Shown: positions 46,230-56,425 of the stretch, in pieces
Layout of the letters: every line of letters starts with the position of its first letter
How positions within the stretch are numbered: position 1 is the stretch's first letter
Assembly (NCBI GenBank): GCA_029215795.1
Contig: JARDYH010000002.1
Location: 360,370,973-360,434,972, forward strand
Source of the DNA: Anniella stebbinsi
Lineage: Eukaryota; Chordata; Lepidosauria; Squamata; Anniellidae
Direction of reading: 5' to 3'
Length of the DNA stretch: 64,000 nucleotides
Notes under the pieces: model-generated
What the model saw: the letters and a program-made list of their open reading frames with translations, nothing else
What the model was told of the DNA's origin: nothing
Databases searched by the model: none
Program-made: the position numbers and the translations under genes

Positions 46230-46615
46230 AAGACATTTTAATAATAATACTGAATGGCGGGAGACTCAGGACAGACAAAAGGATGCACTTCATCACACAG
46301 TGCATACTTAAAATGGAATTTGCTGCCACAAAACATGATGACAGCCATCAACTTAGAAGCTTTAAAAGGCGACTAGACAAACACATGGAAAATAAAGCTG
46401 TAAGTGGCTACTAGTTATAATGGCTATGCGTTACTTCCAGGATCAAACAGAGCATGCCTCTGAAAACCAGTTGTTTGCGAACAGCAGGACAGGAGTATTA
46501 CCCTCATGTCCTACTTGTGAATTTCTTGTAGGCATTTCTGGTTGGTCACTGTGGAAAGCAAGGTGCTGGACTAGATAGGCCTTTGGTCTGATCTAGCAGT
46601 GCTCTAACGTTCTTA
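46230..46615 (+). mobile_element. CR1-like (L3-type) LINE 3' end
   Basis: AAGCTTTAAAAGGCGACTAGA, read as SFKRRLD, then GGTGCTGGACTAGATAGGCC and TGATCTAGCAGTGCTC. The ORF end and 3' UTR are like the copies at 33285 and 56110. Confidence 0.65.
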
Positions 46616-49559
46616 CCATGTAAAGTGCTTTGCCCAATTCGAGAGTATTAAAAATGATGCTTACAAATGCCAATCTTTTCTCTTGTATGAATTTTAGTAT
46701 ACACATGCATGAAGAATAAGTCATACTGTAATTTTCATGAAAGCTTTTATTTCGCTGTGCGTATACACACACTCCATAAAACCGGCAGTGACTCATGAGC
46801 TTAGCTGCCTGAGACATACGTAAATATTGGCAATAATTACGGTATCAAAGCACGTTAACTCATTCAAAAATACAGTAGTACTTACTTTTTATGAAATCTT
46901 AAAAGAGTGTTAAATTATAGACATAAATTGATAGAGAAATCATCACAGAATGATGCACAGGAAGGAACTATAAGGTCACTACAATATGAAAGTTGCCCAT
47001 TTAGTGAGATCTATAGCTTGGTTTTGGGCAGTGGGAAGATACCATTAAATACTACGACACATGAAGTCTTGAACAGCAACACAATTACTAGTGGTTTTTT
47101 CACTGCTTAACAATTTTGTAGTTCAAACTCTTGAACTTCAAACTACTTACAACTTCGGAGGTCGCTATTGGCTGTATTGGAAGCATTTAGACTTTTGCAG
47201 CAATGTACATGTCTAGGTACACAACACCTTGCGTTTTCAGAAAAGAAGAGAAGCAGCTTCCTCAGATAACCATGATAGTTCTATGGTTCAAGGATTCCAG
47301 AGGCCAGTGGTATTCTCGTTAAGAACAGGGCTTTTAACATTCAGGAGGGCAGCCTATGGAATTCAGGATTAAGTCAGAAAAATGCCTACAGCCATCTGAA
47401 CTCCATCTGATGCCCTGTTCTTCAGAAGAAGACTGCAAATGACACTCCTGCAGAATGATGGTCTATGGAACACAGCAAAGGACTATGTACATTTTAATCT
47501 TTCAGGACTATTCCACTTCCCGAGGCAGCCAAGCAAATATATTTATGAAAAGAGAACTATTTTACAGCCAGGATGAAGCCGGAGGGAAGAGTAGAAACAG
47601 TACAACAGGAAAGTAAGTATTTATGGATGGAAATAAAACTCATATTCTGCAATATTTAATCAACAGAAAAGTACAATTGGGGGAAAGTCATATATAGGAT
47701 ATCAGATCAGTTAATATAAGATATACAGCTTCTCAAGAGTCAACTCAGGTCACCATCATTTATATGCAAGCAGAGACAATGCCATGATTGCTTTTTCTTG
47801 TTTCACTATAGCACTATTCCCAAAACATCTATAGCTGAGTCACAAGCCCAAATGAAAATTAGAGACACTTGGACAAAAGGGTGCTTTTTTCTTTTTAGTG
47901 TGGAATTAGTACGAATTTACCTACCTTCAGTGAAGCTCTCCACTAGCGTTTCTGCATGTCACAGTTCAAGGCCTGCCCCTTGTCTGGAAGCCCAGAGCTA
48001 TGACTATGCAAAATTATGCAAGAAAGGCTTGTCCTCAAAGATAAAAGGCCAAAAGCCGATAGCTGAGCAAGCAAATTCTGCCACTGGCCCCATGCCGTCC
48101 CCTTCAAGGATGCTCTCTCAGCCCAGCTGCTGATGACAATTTATATCGGGTTCCCTATTAATTGCCAATGTCTTGCGATGAAGAATAGCCATTCTAGGGA
48201 AAAAAGGACAACTGCAGAATTTGAAAGACATGGACCTTTTCCTCAATTAATGACAACTGATCTCAATACTACTTCAGCTGACTCAAAAAGAAGCTACACT
48301 GGATATCCTAGAATGGTTCCCTGTAAGCAATGGTTTGAGCAAGACCATGTAGTGTTGTTGTTACAACGGGTCATAACCCTGATTACATAGAAAGTCTTCA
48401 GATGTATTCAAGAGTACAATCATACTCTTTTACCTGATTATCAGCACAATAAGTCAGGCTTAAAATGTAATGACTTACCGGGTGACCTGTGGTAACTCAT
48501 AATCACCCTGAAGCAACCCAATATCAACGTTGCTATTGCAGTGAGAGCAGCAGGGATAAAGACACCCACACAGCATCCATAGTGCGTTACCCTGTTGAAC
48601 ACAAAGCCGCCCTATGAAACCTGCATCTTTCTTTAAAGAGATGCTAACATTTTAAGGCAAGAAGAGAGCCTTTCCACAGCACAAAGCTATGACAACTTTC
48701 AATTCTGGCCCTTCCAGGGGGAAAGAGAAATAAGACAGCCATTTGTAAGGCAGTCCAAGCTTAGCTCTGGAGAAAATGATTTTCTTCTCTTCCTTTTTTC
48801 AGTTGCTATGACAGGCTTTTCAGGATGACAGGTATCTAGCAACTTGCCTAAATATGGGGAGGCTAGGCTAGATTTCATGCCAACTGTAAGCCCCCCCTAC
48901 CCACACACACACATGCTGGGAACTGACTGGGCTCCCTTTGAAGCTAAATCACTCAAAGCCTTATGGACACAGGACTGGCAGCAGTCCATGCTTCCTTCCA
49001 GAGGAAATACTTCTCTTTACAGTCTTGGTCAACAGCATGTAGACAACTCTAGCTGAAGCCCGTTATTCCTGGCATCTAGCCAATTAGGTTGAGTACACTT
49101 TCAGATAAGAACTTCACTTGTCCTTGCTCTCAGCACATACCTAATTTGAATGATACAATCACGCCTTTGAACTGCAGATGCACAAGCGGGATGTAAAAAC
49201 CAGTTGTACAGCAGCAAAATACATTAATGCAATTAACACCATTGCATCAGAGCTACTAAAAGTCTCCTGCCCCGTTTAATGCTACAAAAGAGCGCTCCTG
49301 GCATCATCTTATCTTGAACAAGCTGACTGATCAACCCCAAATATTGATGAGTTATGCTCACCGAGAACCGAAGTCCAGATCTCACAGATATGAAAGCCCA
49401 AAACTCTTTACATCAGCTAGGTCCCATGTGGGGGAATCACAAAAGTGTACCTTTTTTGGTTTACATAAGTTTTGAACATGGTCGTATCCAACACCAATTA
49501 GAAAAAAAACTTCCTGGGACAACCATTGGCTTAGGAACACAAGAAGCTGCATCCGACAT

Positions 49560-49907
49560 GGTTTGGGTCCAGGTTACCTGCGGGATCGCCTTCTCCCATA
49601 CAATCTGCCCCGCACGCTCAGGTCCTCTGGGAAGAATTTACTACAATCGGCCAACACTAGGCTGACAACCGTTACCCAGAGGACCTTTTCTTCTGCTGCT
49701 CCCAGACTGTGGAATGGCCTGCCGGAGGAGACTCATCAACTTAACACTCTTTTAGAATTTAAGAAAGCTATAAAGACTAGTCTCTTCCGGCAGGCATATC
49801 CAGTGGGATGTTAGGATGTTTTTAGGATGTTTTAGGATGTTTTAATGCAGTTTTAATAATGTGTGTCATGTTTTAATCAGTTTTATGTATTTTATTATAT
49901 TGTTGTT
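49560..49907 (+). mobile_element. L2-clade LINE 3' end, first copy of a tandem duplication
   Basis: Translation reads RTLRSSGKNLLQSANTRLTT and RTFSSAAPRLWNGLPEETHQ, the L2 ORF2 C-terminus, then a TTAGGATGTTT-rich 3' UTR. Bases 49608-49834 are identical to 49908-50134. Confidence 0.88.
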
Positions 49908-50250
49908 CCCCGCACGCTCAGGTCCTCTGGGAAGAATTTACTACAATCGGCCAACACTAGGCTGACAACCGTTACCCAGAGGACCTTTTCTTCTGCTGCT
50001 CCCAGACTGTGGAATGGCCTGCCGGAGGAGACTCATCAACTTAACACTCTTTTAGAATTTAAGAAAGCTATAAAGACTAGTCTCTTCCGGCAGGCATATC
50101 CAGTGGGATGTTAGGATGTTTTTAGGATGTTTTATTGCTATTTTAATAATATGTATCATGTTTTTAATCAGTTCTATGTATTTTATCATATTTTATATTT
50201 ACTGCTGTTCCCTGCCTCGATCCAAACGGAGAGGCGGGTAAGAAATAAAT
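49908..50250 (+). mobile_element. L2-clade LINE 3' end, second copy with full tail
   Basis: It repeats the preceding 300 bp in tandem and continues to the true L2 terminus (CCCTGCCTCGATCC..GAGGCGGGTAAGAAATAAAT). Confidence 0.88.
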
Positions 50251-50261
50251 TTATTATTATT

Positions 50262-50395
50262 CTGGGTCAGACCATTGGTCCATCTAGCTCAGTATTGTCG
50301 ACACTGCCTGGCAGCAGCGGCTCTTCAAAGACTCATTCGCTCGCCCTACCTGGAGAAGCCGCCGGGGATCGAACCTGGGACCTTCTGAGAAAAGT
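50262..50395 (-). repeat. tRNA-Ala-like SINE fragment
   Basis: The plus strand reads TGGGTCAGACCATTGGTCCA and, after the core, GGGGATCGAACCTGGGACC, the complement of a B-box region. Same family as 4570-4690 and 53128-53255. Confidence 0.6.
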
Positions 50396-50562
50396 CACAA
50401 GCATTTTTATGCCTCACCTTGAGAATTTCCAGCGCGGCACCCAGTAATCCCAGATGTCTTGTAAATAAAATATGCCCAGAAGCCGCTACATTTTCACCCT
50501 GCAACACACACACACCATACTTTCCAGGCTTCAGTTCTCCCCAGCAGGTTTTTCGTTGGCTA

Positions 50563-50700
50563 AGGCTACAATCCTATGCATGGGTAGACAGAAAAGAAGT
50601 CCTACAATTCCCAGCAGTCCCCAGCCAGCCATGGCTGGCTGGGGACTGCTGGGAATTGTAGGACTTCTTTTCTGTCTACCCATGCATAGGATTGCAGCCT
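50563..50700. repeat. near-perfect 138-bp palindrome
   Basis: Symmetric about 50631/50632 (GCCAGCCATGGCTGGC at the centre) with only one mismatched pair (50568 with 50695) in 69 base pairs and no spacer. The arm begins AGGCTACAATCCTATGCATG. It lies in AP2M1 intron 1, about 580 bp after exon 1. The sequence resembles squamate MITE ends. Confidence 0.95.
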
Positions 50701-51280
50701 GAACCCCCTTGATTCTCACCCACCACATACAGAGCCACCCTAAAAGTACCATTTGTCGGCCTTCCTCCCTGGTCCCCTGATCTCCGCCTATGGCCGTTTA
50801 GGTCTGCACAACCCCAAGGGATCAGGGCCGCCTCCTCCGATGAGGTTTCATTTGAGCGGGGGGGGGGGGGGAGAGAGAAAATGCCCCCCATCTTTCAACC
50901 CTCGGCGAGGGGCGATCTCGGCAACGCTTTCCCACCGCCGACTCGGCGAGACCCTCCGTCCCTCCCTCCCGCCGCGTCCTGAAACCACGTCGCCTCAGGG
51001 ACCCCGAGCGACGCCTTCCCAACCCCCCTCTCAGAAGAAACTGAGGGAGGGGAGGGGAGGGGAGGGAAACGCGCCCCGCATTCAAGGACGTTGCAAAATA
51101 GCCGCCATCAGCCTGAGGAAACGACAAAGCCCGCCTACCCTCACGGGCTCCTCTTTCGGGAAAGAGGGAGAAGGAGGGGGAAAGGAAACCACCGAAGCTC
51201 CGAGGGGGAAAAGGAGGGAGGGAGGGAGGAAGGCAGGCCCAGCCGCGGGGCTGCAGGACCACCGCCCAAGCTGACTCACC

Positions 51281-51290
51281 TGCTGCTGTT

Positions 51291-51321
<31 letters not shown>

Positions 51322-51430
51322 CCAGCGACCACTCGCTTCCCACCCTGCTCTGCTCCGCCGACGGGTAAGATGGCGGCTACTCCCCCCTCCCCTATCACTG
51401 CAGCAGCGCCGCCTCTGCGCACGCGCGGGC
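51281..51430 (-). promoter_or_regulatory. AP2M1: AP2M1 promoter and non-coding exon 1 (CpG island core)
   Basis: On the minus strand a strong donor (CAGCAG then GTGAGTCAGC) closes an exon at 51280. The exon holds a GGC run (51294-51320) followed by CAACAACAGCAGCAG and has no ATG in its last part. Just upstream lie a YY1-type motif (AAGATGGCGGC on the plus strand, 51367-51377) and an exact NRF1 consensus (TGCGCACGCGCG, 51416-51427), with a second NRF1-like site at 51456-51467. There is no TATA box, as expected for a housekeeping gene. The start site is inferred to lie around 51370-51430. This exon would splice to the acceptor at 35498. The donor and motifs are seen; the exact 5' end is not. 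Confidence 0.75.
51294..51320 (-). repeat. AP2M1: (GGC)9 in AP2M1 5' UTR
   Basis: Nine uninterrupted GGC units (GCC on the plus strand) sit in the non-coding first exon, 14 bases from its donor, followed by CAACAACAGCAGCAG. They are transcribed but not translated from the main ATG. Such 5' UTR tracts are often length-variable and form structured RNA. Confidence 0.85.
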
Positions 51431-52867
51431 CGCGCCCGGCCTTCTTCCCTCCCACTACGCATGCGCCCCTCTCCGTGAGAGGGGGGGGGGAAAGGGCGAT
51501 TTCCTCACTGCGGTTCAGGGCGGACGACCGTTGAATCTCGACGCCCGGGAATGGGAGGGGAAGAGGGAGCTTCGTGACTCAGGATGCAACGCGGGAGCCC
51601 GGCCCTCCAATCCCCGGCTTTGGTGGCGCGCAGTGCACAGTGGGGGGTGTAGTTTCTTTTCATGCTTGCTGCGGATGGAGGAATCTGCCCCCGTTGCATG
51701 CTGGGGCGTGTAGTTCCCCGAGAATTGGCCGCTCCTGGGCAGTATACCGGCATCGAGTGTAGTCTGTTTCCCATTAACCGCGTCTTTCACGTGGGTTGCA
51801 ACTCCGGGCACATTTGCGAGCAATCAAATGCCCAGGCCGTGCAGAGTAGCCCCACCCCAACATGCGAGCGGTGGGGCAAAGGTGAGAACAGGCCTTCCAC
51901 GTGTACAACTACACGCGTGTTCTGTTCATACGGCCGGGATGTATGGTCACGCTAGGCTTTCCGGCTGTGACTGGTCGCACCTTTGTCACGATCCCAGACC
52001 CTTCCAGGCCACGTTAGCCGGGCAGGTGGGGAGTTGGTTGTGGCAGCAGAAGGGAAGAGAGGGGCTACTGAATCATCCGGGACCCCGGGCGCAGCCGGAG
52101 TGAGCGCATGTGCTATAATGCAGGCCATATGGCAGGAATGGGAAACCTCCGGCCCTCTTCGGGGTTCTTCCCTCGATGATCCCCCACCCCCTTTTCCCCA
52201 AGCATTCGTCATTGGGTGGCTTCCCAGCTTGTGTGCAGTCCTCCCCCCATTTGTAAAAAGTTGAAATGCCTCACCTAAGGCTTAGGTGCTGAACATGACC
52301 GGCTGGTATTTTGCTCTCACCAACATCGGAATGTGCCACACACATACAAGAGTTTCTCCAAAATTGAATTCTGCCCTGGCACCGAAAGAAGTTTCACATC
52401 CCTGCCATATATAATATGTGAGGAAGTGGTCTCTGTAAAGTTCATAGAACAGCCTTCCTTGATCGGTGCCCTCCAGATTGGGCTGGATTGCAATTCCCAG
52501 CATTCCTAGCCAGCATGGCCAACCAGAAATGAATAGAACTTAAAGGGAACTGAAAACAGCTAAGACACCAATCCTATTTTTCAAAAACAGACACATTTTC
52601 CCCCTGCCAATTTAATAAAAGCAGGGAAGGTACAAGTTTCTATCAGGCCTGCATGTGAGAAAACAGCAGGATGGAAACCTCCCCATTTCTGAAACCTTGC
52701 ACATAGAAAACAACTTACAGAAACATCACTGTGTTACTCTGTAGTTTATGCCACAATAAATATTAGTCCTTAAGGCAGGTTTTGCCCAGGGGGAAACAGC
52801 ACAGCAGCTAGGTGGCTAGGCTGGAGGAAAAGAACCTCATCAGGGTATATTTATTTATGTATTTATA

Positions 52868-53081
52868 TTCTCCAACTCACCAGTCTTCAGGAATTTAAAA
52901 GATCTATAAAGACTGATCTCTTCCGGCAGGCCTACCCAGATGAATTTTAAAGTGTTTTATTGGTGTTTTATTGGTATTTTAATGATGTATTGGTTTTATG
53001 TGCTTTTAATCCGTTTTGTATTTTATGTTTAATGCTGTTCCCCGCCTCGATCCATTGGGAGAGGCGGGTAATAAATAAATA

Positions 53082-53082
<1 letters not shown>
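52868..53082 (+). mobile_element. L2-clade LINE 3' end
   Basis: CTATAAAGACTGATCTCTTC, CGGCAGGCCTACCC and the tail CCCCGCCTCGATCCATTGGG; close relative of the copies at 49560-50250. It is followed by (ATT)n at 53083-53116. Confidence 0.85.
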
Positions 53083-53115
<33 letters not shown>

Positions 53116-53116
53116 T
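53083..53116 (+). repeat. (ATT)n microsatellite
   Basis: About eleven ATT units directly at the L2 3' end. Confidence 0.92.
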
Positions 53117-53127
53117 TTAACTGGTTA

Positions 53128-53255
53128 ACATAGGAAGCTGCCTTATACAGAGTCCCTAACCCAATACTGACAGGCATGACTCTCCAGGACTTCAAAAAGG
53201 AATCCTTACCAGCCCTCCCAAGAGATCCTAGGAATCACACTGAAATTTTCCACCT
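53128..53255 (-). repeat. tRNA-Ala-like SINE fragment (3' part)
   Basis: The plus strand starts ACATAGGAAGCTGCCTTATA, the 3' end of the family in reverse. Confidence 0.55.
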
Positions 53256-53452
53256 GCAAAAACAGCCTCTGCTAAATCACAAAGTTACTGTCCCTCCCAT
53301 GCCTTCATTCAGCAGGTGGTCTGTGCAACCCTAGGCACATTCACTCAGAAATAGGCCCCACTGACTTCAATGGGGCTTGTTCCCTAGGAAGTTGTATGGA
53401 GTTGTAGTCTCAGTGCTTTTAGACTTGTTTCAGGACTCAGACGGAGATACAC

Positions 53453-53673
53453 TTTGGCTCAATTCGGATGACACAATAAACAACTGGTGTGGGGGAAACA
53501 ATCGTCAGTTGTTTTGACTATTGTGTCGTCCAAATGCTGCCATGGTCAACTCAGCGCTGATCCTCATCCACACCACAGTTGATTATTTATTACCATGTTG
53601 TGTGGGGAGTGCCCCCTAGGGTTAGGGTTAGTCAACTCACCATTGACTATCGTGACAATCAAATTGAGCCACA
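53453..53673. mobile_element. MITE with inner hairpins
   Basis: The end TGGCTCAATTCGGATGACAC matches the reverse of the right end (TGGCTCAATTTGATTGTCAC); inside, CAGTTGTTT and AACAACTG repeats pair. Confidence 0.7.
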
Positions 53674-56109
53674 CAGGAATGATGTAAAATAAAAGCTGCC
53701 ATACTAGATATGATCCAGAATCTACAAATGCCCCAACGTTCTCCTCTTATTGAAGGTAACTATGGAAGGGAAGGCTGAAGCAGGATTCAAGCCCAGCTGC
53801 TATATATGTCACAGCGAGATAAACACCGGGCTTTTTGTAGATCGAGAATGGGGGCCTGAAAAGGGAGAGTTACCTCTTTTCTTTTTTAAAGGGATGCACC
53901 CTCCCTCCCACACACCAGCTGATTGCATCGCCTTTTCCATTAAACAACTGGTCTTCACCCACTGGTTCGGGAACTATGACCGGGTCGCAATCTGACCTAA
54001 GGTTGCAATAGAATCATCTTCAATGATCAAAAACAAATAGGAGCTGTGTCCAAAAATGCATGTTTGGACTAAAGGTGGGGTCCTGGGTCTGAAAAGTTTT
54101 AGACTACTACATTAAACTACTTGAAACCCATCCAGTACCCTCCTTAGGTAGAACTCTGTTGGAATCAAGGAAGCATCACAGCACGTTGGCTGAGCAGGTT
54201 TATGTCTTTCTGTCGGCTCTCCCTTACCCGCCCATCCCACTATCGTCAGGACTAGGCACATTCAGACATCTGAACGTCTGACTTGGCAGGTTGATTAGCA
54301 GTGGACTGAGAATATAGTATCAGAGAAAGGAGGAACATATCTTCTTTCCCAATCAGAGTGGGCCAAGAATATGAAGTATTGCATATATTTCATAGCATTT
54401 CACAGGGGACAGAATGCCACTACGAGGGACCAATACAGACCAAGTTGATAGGTTTCTGTGGATCCCCAAGCGCCCAAATAATGAAATATAACTGTCAAGA
54501 ACTAATTCATACTTGTCTCCCTTTTCAGGCTCACCCCTCCAAACTTACCATTACTTGTTTTCTTCATCATCTATTAAAACTCACATCCTTCTTAAGACAC
54601 AAACACCCTTTCCCCTTCTATTCCTTTTCTCTTACTTCCATATATTTTCTTCTCCATTCCTTTCCCTTTTTGCTTTTAACATCTCCGCATTCCTTTTTTC
54701 TCTCTTCCCTTCCCCCTCCCCTTTTATTCACCCATTTACTCCTTTTTATACAACAGCCCTTCCTGGGATACAGGCTTAAATCTGAGCCGTAGCCTCCCAG
54801 GACCCTGCTCCGACGTCTCTTTCAGTGCTCAGGAAAAGGAAAGTTGAGACGTTAAAAACTCAGGAGGAAACGAATGGAGAAGAAATTCTGGAGCGGAGCA
54901 CAAGGAAGCAAAAAACACGTTTGTTTCCAGGGAGAGCAAGCATGTGTAGACATCAAAGCAAAATGAAAACACAAAAATGTAAAGCCCTTCTTAGGACACC
55001 ATGCAGCATGTATCATGTTGCTAAGCTTCACAAGCCGTAGATGCACAAAGTAGAAAATGAGCCACACACAGGCACCAGAGTCCAATAAAACTATTTTATA
55101 AATAAAAACACATAGGATGGTTTCAATTTATATAAAATCAGGGGGAAGGAGGCAATATGTATGACAAGATAGCACCAAAGTAGGAAGGAGTTGACGAAAA
55201 AAGAAGATGGTGATGTAGTACCAGAGAACGGACCAGCAAGAGAGGAGGAAGCAAGTCAAAATGGCACTGAAGACTCAAGAGAACAAAAAAGGGACAGGCA
55301 ACACGAGATAACAGGCTATAGGCAGGCTGAAAGAGGTCAGCCTAAATGGCAGAAGGGAAGAGAATGAGCCGATGCTGGACTGGAACTGGAAAGGAAAACA
55401 GGAGCAAGGTACATTTCAATACCCAAGAACAAATCCTGACATACAAGAAAATCGAAAACGGGTTGACATTGGCACACAGGGCAACGTACATGTCAGAGTG
55501 CGCCCGTAACAGGGCAGAAAGGCCAAGTCTGGTGAAGGACGGAAGGGGACTTGAGTGTACCGTATAATGGGTGCTGCACAGTCCTCATACAGCTAAGAGA
55601 GGGTGCTGCTCCCACCCAGCTTCACAGGAGCGCAAAGGCATGGGGGTGTTTGAATAGCTACAGATGCGGTGTGACAAATTGTGCAATTGCTTGTGCGGGA
55701 ACAAGGCCAGGGCATGACAGGCAAGGACTCTGGAAGTCTTAGCTAAACAGATCCCAACAGTTGCAACCAGGGTACCAACATCATCACACATGACTTCCTA
55801 TATTGGGAATTGCTTGAAAATTGAATGAGGTCCTACACAGCAAAGTGTATGCGTGGGTTTTGCAGTTTTGTGTAACCGCATTATTGCACGCTCTCCGCAT
55901 GAAGTTTTAATACATTTTGCATTCAACATGTAATGTGCAGAAGTGAATAAGGAGGATGGGTTAAGGTTCACTGAGGAGTGTGGGATGCCAGGTTTGGCTT
56001 ATGAAGGGCAGGGAGATCACCTAGAAGCCAGAAGGGAGGAGAGCAACTATGCCAAGTGAAGATGCCCCTGGACTCCTGGAATCTCTTCCCTCCACCATTT
56101 TTAATTTCT

Positions 56110-56425
56110 AAGAACATACGAAGTGCCCTGCTGGTCAGACCGAGGGTCCATCTAGTCCAGCACTCTGTTCACACAGTGGCCAACCAGCTGTCGGCCAGGG
56201 ACCAACGAAGCAGGACACAGTGCAACAGCACCCTCCCACCCACGTTCCCCAGCAACTGGTGCACACAGGCTTACTGCCTCAGATACTGGAGGTAGCACAT
56301 AGCCATCAGGGCTCGTAGCTATTGATTCCCTCCTCCTCCAGGAATTTATGCAAACCCCTTTTAAAGCCATCCAAATGGCTGGCCATCACTATATCTTGTG
56401 GCGAACTCCATAGTTTAACTGTTTA
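56110..56425 (-). mobile_element. CR1-like (L3-type) LINE 3' end
   Basis: The plus strand reads GGTCCATCTAGTCCAGCACT and GCACATAGCCATCAGGGCTC; the minus strand matches 33285-33590. Confidence 0.68.

Larger units (their letters stand above)
35498..51279. other. AP2M1 intron 1 (15.8 kb)
   Basis: It separates the non-coding first exon from the first coding exon. Apart from the listed elements, long stretches (37521-39417, 39542-43670, 46616-49560) hold no repeat or gene that I can name. A 215-codon open frame at 37864-38511 has no recognisable motif. Confidence 0.6.
50820..51740. promoter_or_regulatory. CpG island with ZNF143-type sites
   Basis: CpG is dense over about 0.9 kb around AP2M1 exon 1, unlike the AT-rich flanks. 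Two copies of a ZNF143/THAP11 (SBS-like) motif occur: 51696-51714 (GCATGCTGGGGCGTGTAGT, a good match read on the minus strand) and 51632-51653 (weaker). Both lie about 250-350 bp upstream of the inferred AP2M1 start, so they could serve AP2M1 or a divergent transcript. No conserved protein was seen on the plus strand beyond the island. Confidence 0.75.

Noticed and set aside
50753..51534. Open frames of 120-170 codons in the CpG island
   Set aside because: GC-rich DNA with few stops; proline, arginine and glycine runs only; covers AP2M1 exon 1 and its promoter.
54580..54760. Possible functional polypyrimidine element
   Set aside because: A C/T-rich low-complexity stretch with no adjacent exon that I could identify.
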